Shown here: piece after piece, positions 32,050 to 35,493 of the stretch
Position numbering within the stretch: the stretch's first letter is position 1
How the letters are laid out: every line of letters starts with the position of its first letter
NCBI GenBank assembly: GCA_001919995.1
Contig: MNIY01000081.1
Span: 1-35,493 of the forward strand
DNA from: Ktedonobacter sp. 13_1_20CM_4_53_11
Lineage (GTDB): Bacteria > Chloroflexota > Ktedonobacteria > Ktedonobacterales > Ktedonobacteraceae
Direction: 5' to 3'
Length of the DNA: 35,493 bases
Made by a program: the position numbers and the translations under genes
The notes under the pieces: model-generated
Seen by the model: the letters and a program-made list of their open reading frames with translations, nothing else
Told to the model about the DNA's origin: nothing
Database searches by the model: none

Positions 32050-34083
32050 TTAATTCCATAAATCGCCCTGGGCGGCCTCTTTCACAACACGTTTCTTTGG
32101 TATTGTACGCTTTTCGCGCCCTGATTTCTTTGCGGGCGCGCTAACCGTGGTTTCCTCGTTATTGATCGTATAAAGTTGCCCTTCTCCATCTTTGACGACC
32201 TCCACAGTCGCTTCAAAAATCGAGGATCGGCTCACGCGCACCTCCGGCCAGAGGCCCAGTATCGCTTCAATGGTCGAGTCTCCGCAATCGGCTAGAGACG
32301 ACCAGCGCGCTCTGGCCTCGCGCAGAACGTCCGACAGAGAGGGCGCAGCAAGATTCTCTATCAATAATACGAACGAGGTTCGCAGTTGTTCCATCCAATC
32401 GAGCTTGTAGAGTCCTATCCCAGCGGAGAAAGCAATGCCCTGCCCGCTCACACGTTCCGCCGCCTGCGGCAGTTCTGAGCGGCGGTACGCGTGCAAGAGT
32501 TCATAGCAGAGACGTTCCGGCAAGAAACCCTCCGCCTGTACGCGCTGTCGCACAGCGGCGCTGTCGATCAATGCCAGGCGGGCCGCGAAGTCGTCGTAGC
32601 GATTGCGCAACAGCTTGATGAGTTCGGTAGCTGATAATTGATCGGCATACCAGGCAATGGGGAACATCTGTGTGATACTTGCGAAAGCCTCTCTCGCTTC
32701 TACTGGAATAGCCAGCACAATGTCTCCGCGATTGCGCAGTTGTTGCAACTTCTGAAGCTTGCGCTCCCGGTAAGATGGTGTCCAGAAACCAAGTATTTCA
32801 ACGTAAATGCGCTTCTGCTCGCGTGTAAGCGCGAAGTCCGGGATGAAAATACCGTGCTCGAGTATGAGAGGCTCAGGCTCGCGCAAAAGTTGCCAACCTT
32901 CTACGGCGTTGCTGTTTTGCAAGGCAATAAATGCCTCGGTGAAGGATTGTTCGATGTTGCTATCAAAGATGGATGGCGCATCCGTTGTTCCCCGTTGAGC
33001 ATCCGTGGGCAGTTCTTCCACGTTACTATCGGGCGCTGCCTCAACAGGTGGCAGCAGCGAGAGCAGCGTTTGATTCATAGCGAAGCAATACGATCGTTGT
33101 AAAAAATGCACGGTCGCCTCTGCCTCAACGATGGCGTTCGTAAGGGTTTTACTCCGTTTCTGCTTGTTCCGCTCGTGCGCAATGGTAGCAACCTGGCGTG
33201 GGGAGGAGCCATAGCCTAAAAGTAAGCGACAAAGCCTGGCTAAGCGCATGCCGTACTGCTGTGGTGCACCGGTCATCTCTTGAGGGCCATAGAGCGTAAG
33301 GTGCAACAGCGGTGCCGTGTTGGCGCTGGAAGGGTCATAGGTGAGATCATAATAGACGCCGAGCCGGCGAGCCAGGTAACAGAGGCGTTTGACGACTGTG
33401 CCGATACCAGTACCGATCTGCCCGGCCGCGCCGGCGGGGAGATCAGTTCCGCTCTGCGCATGTTCAAAAGCGTTACAGTCGATGATAAAGCGCACGTTCG
33501 AGGCATTGAAGAGCGCCGACTCAAAAGCCCACTGGTTATACAGTGTCGCCACATCCTGCGCGGACGGGGGACGCGGCGTCTCGCGCGTCAGCACCTCTTC
33601 ATCGTCGCTGTCCAGCGCTAGCAGGTACTCCAGGTCTGAAGCGCCAAGCTGGTATGTGGCCGAGAACTTCTGCAAAGTGGCAGCGCGTTCCTGTGCGTCC
33701 AGGAAACCTTGCTGGTGTTCGTTGACATAATCATAAAGCGCGAGCCGCAACTGGATAGGAGAAGTAATACCTGCCATTTCAAGCAGCGACTGGGATTCGC
33801 TGCCGATGCGTTGGAACACCTCTGACCAGGAGCGCTGCTGCCAGTGATACCAGGCGCTCAGTGCAGCTATGAGACAATGGGCCAGCCGGTAATCGCCTAC
33901 ACATGCGCGGGCCTCGTCCTGGGAGAACTGCCGCCGTGGTTGCCCCATCAATTGCTCATGATAAGCAATCAAGCGTTCTATCTCTAGCCGCAGCTCGCCT
34001 GGCCGGAGGAAGTGCAACCCGACATAGAGTTCTCCCCCACGTCGATATACCTGTTTTTTGATGTCCTGCAGACTGAAACGCAC
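32050..34083 (-). CDS. Bax1-type nuclease (DUF790), XPB-partner family
   Basis: The product is 677 residues from a GTG at 34083 with AAAGGGGA upstream. Residues about 180-340 match the DUF790 middle region (LYNQWAFESALFNASNVRF, FLARRLGVYYDL-like, YGPQEMTG, YGMRLARLCRLLLGY). The nuclease core is about 370-460: FDSNIEQSFTEAF with Glu378, FIPDFAL with Asp416, and VEILGFWTPSYRERKLQKL with Glu429. This 'PDF...VEIxGFWTxxYxxRK' pattern is the hallmark of Bax1. In archaea Bax1 pairs with XPB helicase and cuts DNA bubbles, a likely role in excision repair. No xpb gene adjoins it here. The tail (about 635-677) is Lys/Arg-rich. It lies upstream of the kinase gene by 48 bp. Confidence 0.88.
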   Translation of the reverse strand: MRFSLQDIKKQVYRRGGELYVGLHFLRPGELRLEIERLIAYHEQLMGQPRRQFSQDEARACVGDYRLAHCLIAALSAWYHWQQRSWSEVFQRIGSESQSLLEMAGITSPIQLRLALYDYVNEHQQGFLDAQERAATLQKFSATYQLGASDLEYLLALDSDDEEVLTRETPRPPSAQDVATLYNQWAFESALFNASNVRFIIDCNAFEHAQSGTDLPAGAAGQIGTGIGTVVKRLCYLARRLGVYYDLTYDPSSANTAPLLHLTLYGPQEMTGAPQQYGMRLARLCRLLLGYGSSPRQVATIAHERNKQKRSKTLTNAIVEAEATVHFLQRSYCFAMNQTLLSLLPPVEAAPDSNVEELPTDAQRGTTDAPSIFDSNIEQSFTEAFIALQNSNAVEGWQLLREPEPLILEHGIFIPDFALTREQKRIYVEILGFWTPSYRERKLQKLQQLRNRGDIVLAIPVEAREAFASITQMFPIAWYADQLSATELIKLLRNRYDDFAARLALIDSAAVRQRVQAEGFLPERLCYELLHAYRRSELPQAAERVSGQGIAFSAGIGLYKLDWMEQLRTSFVLLIENLAAPSLSDVLREARARWSSLADCGDSTIEAILGLWPEVRVSRSSIFEATVEVVKDGEGQLYTINNEETTVSAPAKKSGREKRTIPKKRVVKEAAQGDLWN

Positions 34084-34727
34084 CTGTTTCCCCTTTACTT
34101 GTTACGTGTAGCCTCTATTATAGCGGAAAAGAAAGCATCTTCATACCATGTTTTTGCATGGCTCTCCTTCACCTATTTCTTATGGGATAAGCCGTTTCTG
34201 GCTACACGACAAATCATGCGTTTGTGCTGCGCGCATCACTTCTTCTTGTGTGAGCAGCATTCAGCCCCATCGATGAGTTTGTAGCAGATGCTTCTTGAAT
34301 CTATGAGCGAAGCGTGTCTCGAACCCACAGGTGCATTTGAATGGGTGGCTAATGCGATGCGCTACCCACCACAATAGCAAGAACGTGCATACCGTTGTGA
34401 TTAGAAAGTAGTAGGTCATTAGCATCTTTCACCTTGCACTTGAATGCCATAACTTTAATATACAAGCTTCAATTTATCCTAAATATATTGACGTGATTGT
34501 TGCGGATAACTCAAATATTTCTGCGGTGATATTTCCCGCATGTGTATTGATGCTTTATTCAGGATGCCCATGATGCAGCATCGAACAACCCGGTTCGCAC
34601 TATCAATTGCTGGCGAAAGCATGGGAAAAAAGTCTCAGGCACTTGAACGCATGTCTAAAAAGTTGTATGGTAGTGATGGGATTGTAGTAATATTTTGTTA
34701 ATTTTGTTGCGGTTAAGGAAAAGAACC
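34084..34727. other. Intergenic region, no gene seen
   Basis: About 640 bp between two divergent genes. Both strands carry only short frames without family patterns or good ribosome sites. Apart from a possible promoter near 34643-34671, I see no clear feature. The length suggests a decayed gene or a large regulatory region. Confidence 0.5.
34643..34671 (+). promoter_or_regulatory. Possible promoter of the right-edge kinase-like gene
   Basis: TTGAAC (34643-34648) and TATGGT (34666-34671) are separated by 17 bp. Each has two mismatches to consensus. It lies about 57 bp upstream of the ATG at 34728. Confidence 0.35.
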
Positions 34728-35493
34728 ATGAACGCAACCCCACGACGCCTTGGAAAATACGAGTTGCAGGAACTGCTTGGATACGGGAGCACGGGCGAGG
34801 TCTGGAAAGGTGTTGATAGACAATCCCGGCAGGATGTTGCCGTGAAAATGCTTCATCCCGATCTGCTTCAGAATGACCCCAATTTCATTACCTTCTTCAT
34901 GAAAGAATGGCAAGGCATAACGGCATTGCACCATCCCAACATTGTGCAAGTACGCGAGGCCAATATTTCCCGTCCATCGGAGTCCAGCAACGAGACCACC
35001 CCTTATATAGTCATGGACTACATCGAGGGGCAAACCACGCTCGTGAAGAGTATCCAGCGTACCTCGCATATGGGAATGTTCCCGCCTGTCGCCGAGATTG
35101 TGAATCTCTTTACACGCGTTGGTGCCACCGTTGATTATGCGCACGAACAGGGAATCGTTCATAACAACATCAAGCCATCGAATATCCTGCTCGACATAAA
35201 AAACACGACGCATTTACCCGCTGGTGAACCAATGCTCACCGATTTCGGTATTGCACATCTCCCGGGAAATAACAATAATGTTTCCACCCTCTATATTTCC
35301 CCGGAACAGGTGAAAGGGGAGGAAGCGAATCCGCGCAGTGATATTTATGCACTGGGAGTAATTCTCTACGAAGTATGTACCGGAGTACTGCCCTTTCAAG
35401 GTGAGAGCAGCATGGCTATCATGATGCATCACCTCAATACGCTACCCACCTCTCCCATGCTCATTAACCCCAATATTCCCCTTCCACTTTCAG
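34728..35493 (+). CDS. Ser/Thr kinase-like protein with degenerate catalytic loop, 3' end outside window
   Basis: The gene starts at the ATG at 34728, with AAGGA 8 nt upstream, and runs off the right edge after 255 codons. The kinase fold is clear: glycine loop LGYGSTGEVWKG (17-28), Lys40 in VAVKML, YIVMDYIEGQT, DFG at 172-174, LYISPEQ and RSDIYALGVILYE. The catalytic loop, however, reads VHNNIKPSN (144-152): the HRD motif is HNN, so the catalytic Asp (position 147) is Asn. Most Hanks kinases with this change are inactive or very weak, so this may be a pseudokinase that acts as a scaffold or sensor. The C-terminal part, which might carry a sensor domain, is not visible. Confidence 0.88.
   Translation, partial: MNATPRRLGKYELQELLGYGSTGEVWKGVDRQSRQDVAVKMLHPDLLQNDPNFITFFMKEWQGITALHHPNIVQVREANISRPSESSNETTPYIVMDYIEGQTTLVKSIQRTSHMGMFPPVAEIVNLFTRVGATVDYAHEQGIVHNNIKPSNILLDIKNTTHLPAGEPMLTDFGIAHLPGNNNNVSTLYISPEQVKGEEANPRSDIYALGVILYEVCTGVLPFQGESSMAIMMHHLNTLPTSPMLINPNIPLPLS

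Noticed and set aside
1..35493. tRNA, rRNA or known riboswitch genes
   Set aside because: No cloverleaf, rRNA-like stretch or recognised aptamer core was seen by eye; a covariance search would be needed to exclude weak ones.

Overview
The window looks like chromosome from a Ktedonobacteria-type member of the Chloroflexota. This is inferred from gene content and style, not from a database hit: many Hanks-type Ser/Thr kinases, cytoplasmic signalling proteins, ECF sigma factors, a Bax1-type nuclease, and IscB/IS200-IS605-like elements, which are known to be abundant in Ktedonobacter. Most of it is ordinary housekeeping and signalling sequence. The accessory part is one iscB locus plus two related, ORF-less elements.

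Layout, left to right. 1-476: a minus-strand gene for a membrane-anchored beta-propeller protein, cut by the window edge. 477-826: a divergent intergenic region with a 9-bp minisatellite. 827-4699: a CvpA-like membrane protein, HflX GTPase (apparently with a non-AUG start) and a soluble GAF-MCP signalling protein. 4715-6987 (minus): DppA-type D-aminopeptidase, a small membrane protein and uracil phosphoribosyltransferase. 7105-9151: a decayed IS200/IS605-like relic abutting a complete-looking iscB element (omega RNA followed by the RNA-guided nuclease gene). 9270-11762 (minus): an ACT-domain protein, a calcineurin-like phosphatase and a Ser/Thr kinase, the last two forming an eraser/writer pair. 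11981-12430: a small membrane protein. 12726-17191: a compact cell-envelope operon (DUF503, WecG/TagA/CpsF transferase, heptose kinase RfaE1, heptose nucleotidyltransferase RfaE2, MurJ flippase), driven by a promoter placed for leaderless translation of its first gene.

17461-23366: a stand-alone TIR protein, an ECF sigma factor with a strong terminator, a 74-residue protein, a PIG-L deacetylase, PhoU, an HtrA protease with an odd C-terminus, and a multi-pass membrane protein. 23652-27645: acetate kinase, an ECF sigma/anti-sigma pair, and citrate synthase behind a near-perfect sigma-70 promoter. 27706-28052: an element without an ORF whose two ends match those of the iscB element; its left end supplies the stop codon of the neighbouring kinase gene. 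28049-34083 (minus): a double kinase/pseudokinase with zinc ribbons, a kinase with a multi-pass membrane domain, and a Bax1-type nuclease with no XPB helicase beside it. 34728-end: the start of another kinase-like gene whose catalytic Asp is replaced by Asn.

The most notable system is the IscB-omega RNA module at 7484-9151, with all expected nuclease residues intact, together with two relatives lacking a nuclease gene: an orphan structured element at 27706-28052 and a relic at 7105-7480 that probably supplies the guide of the intact locus.
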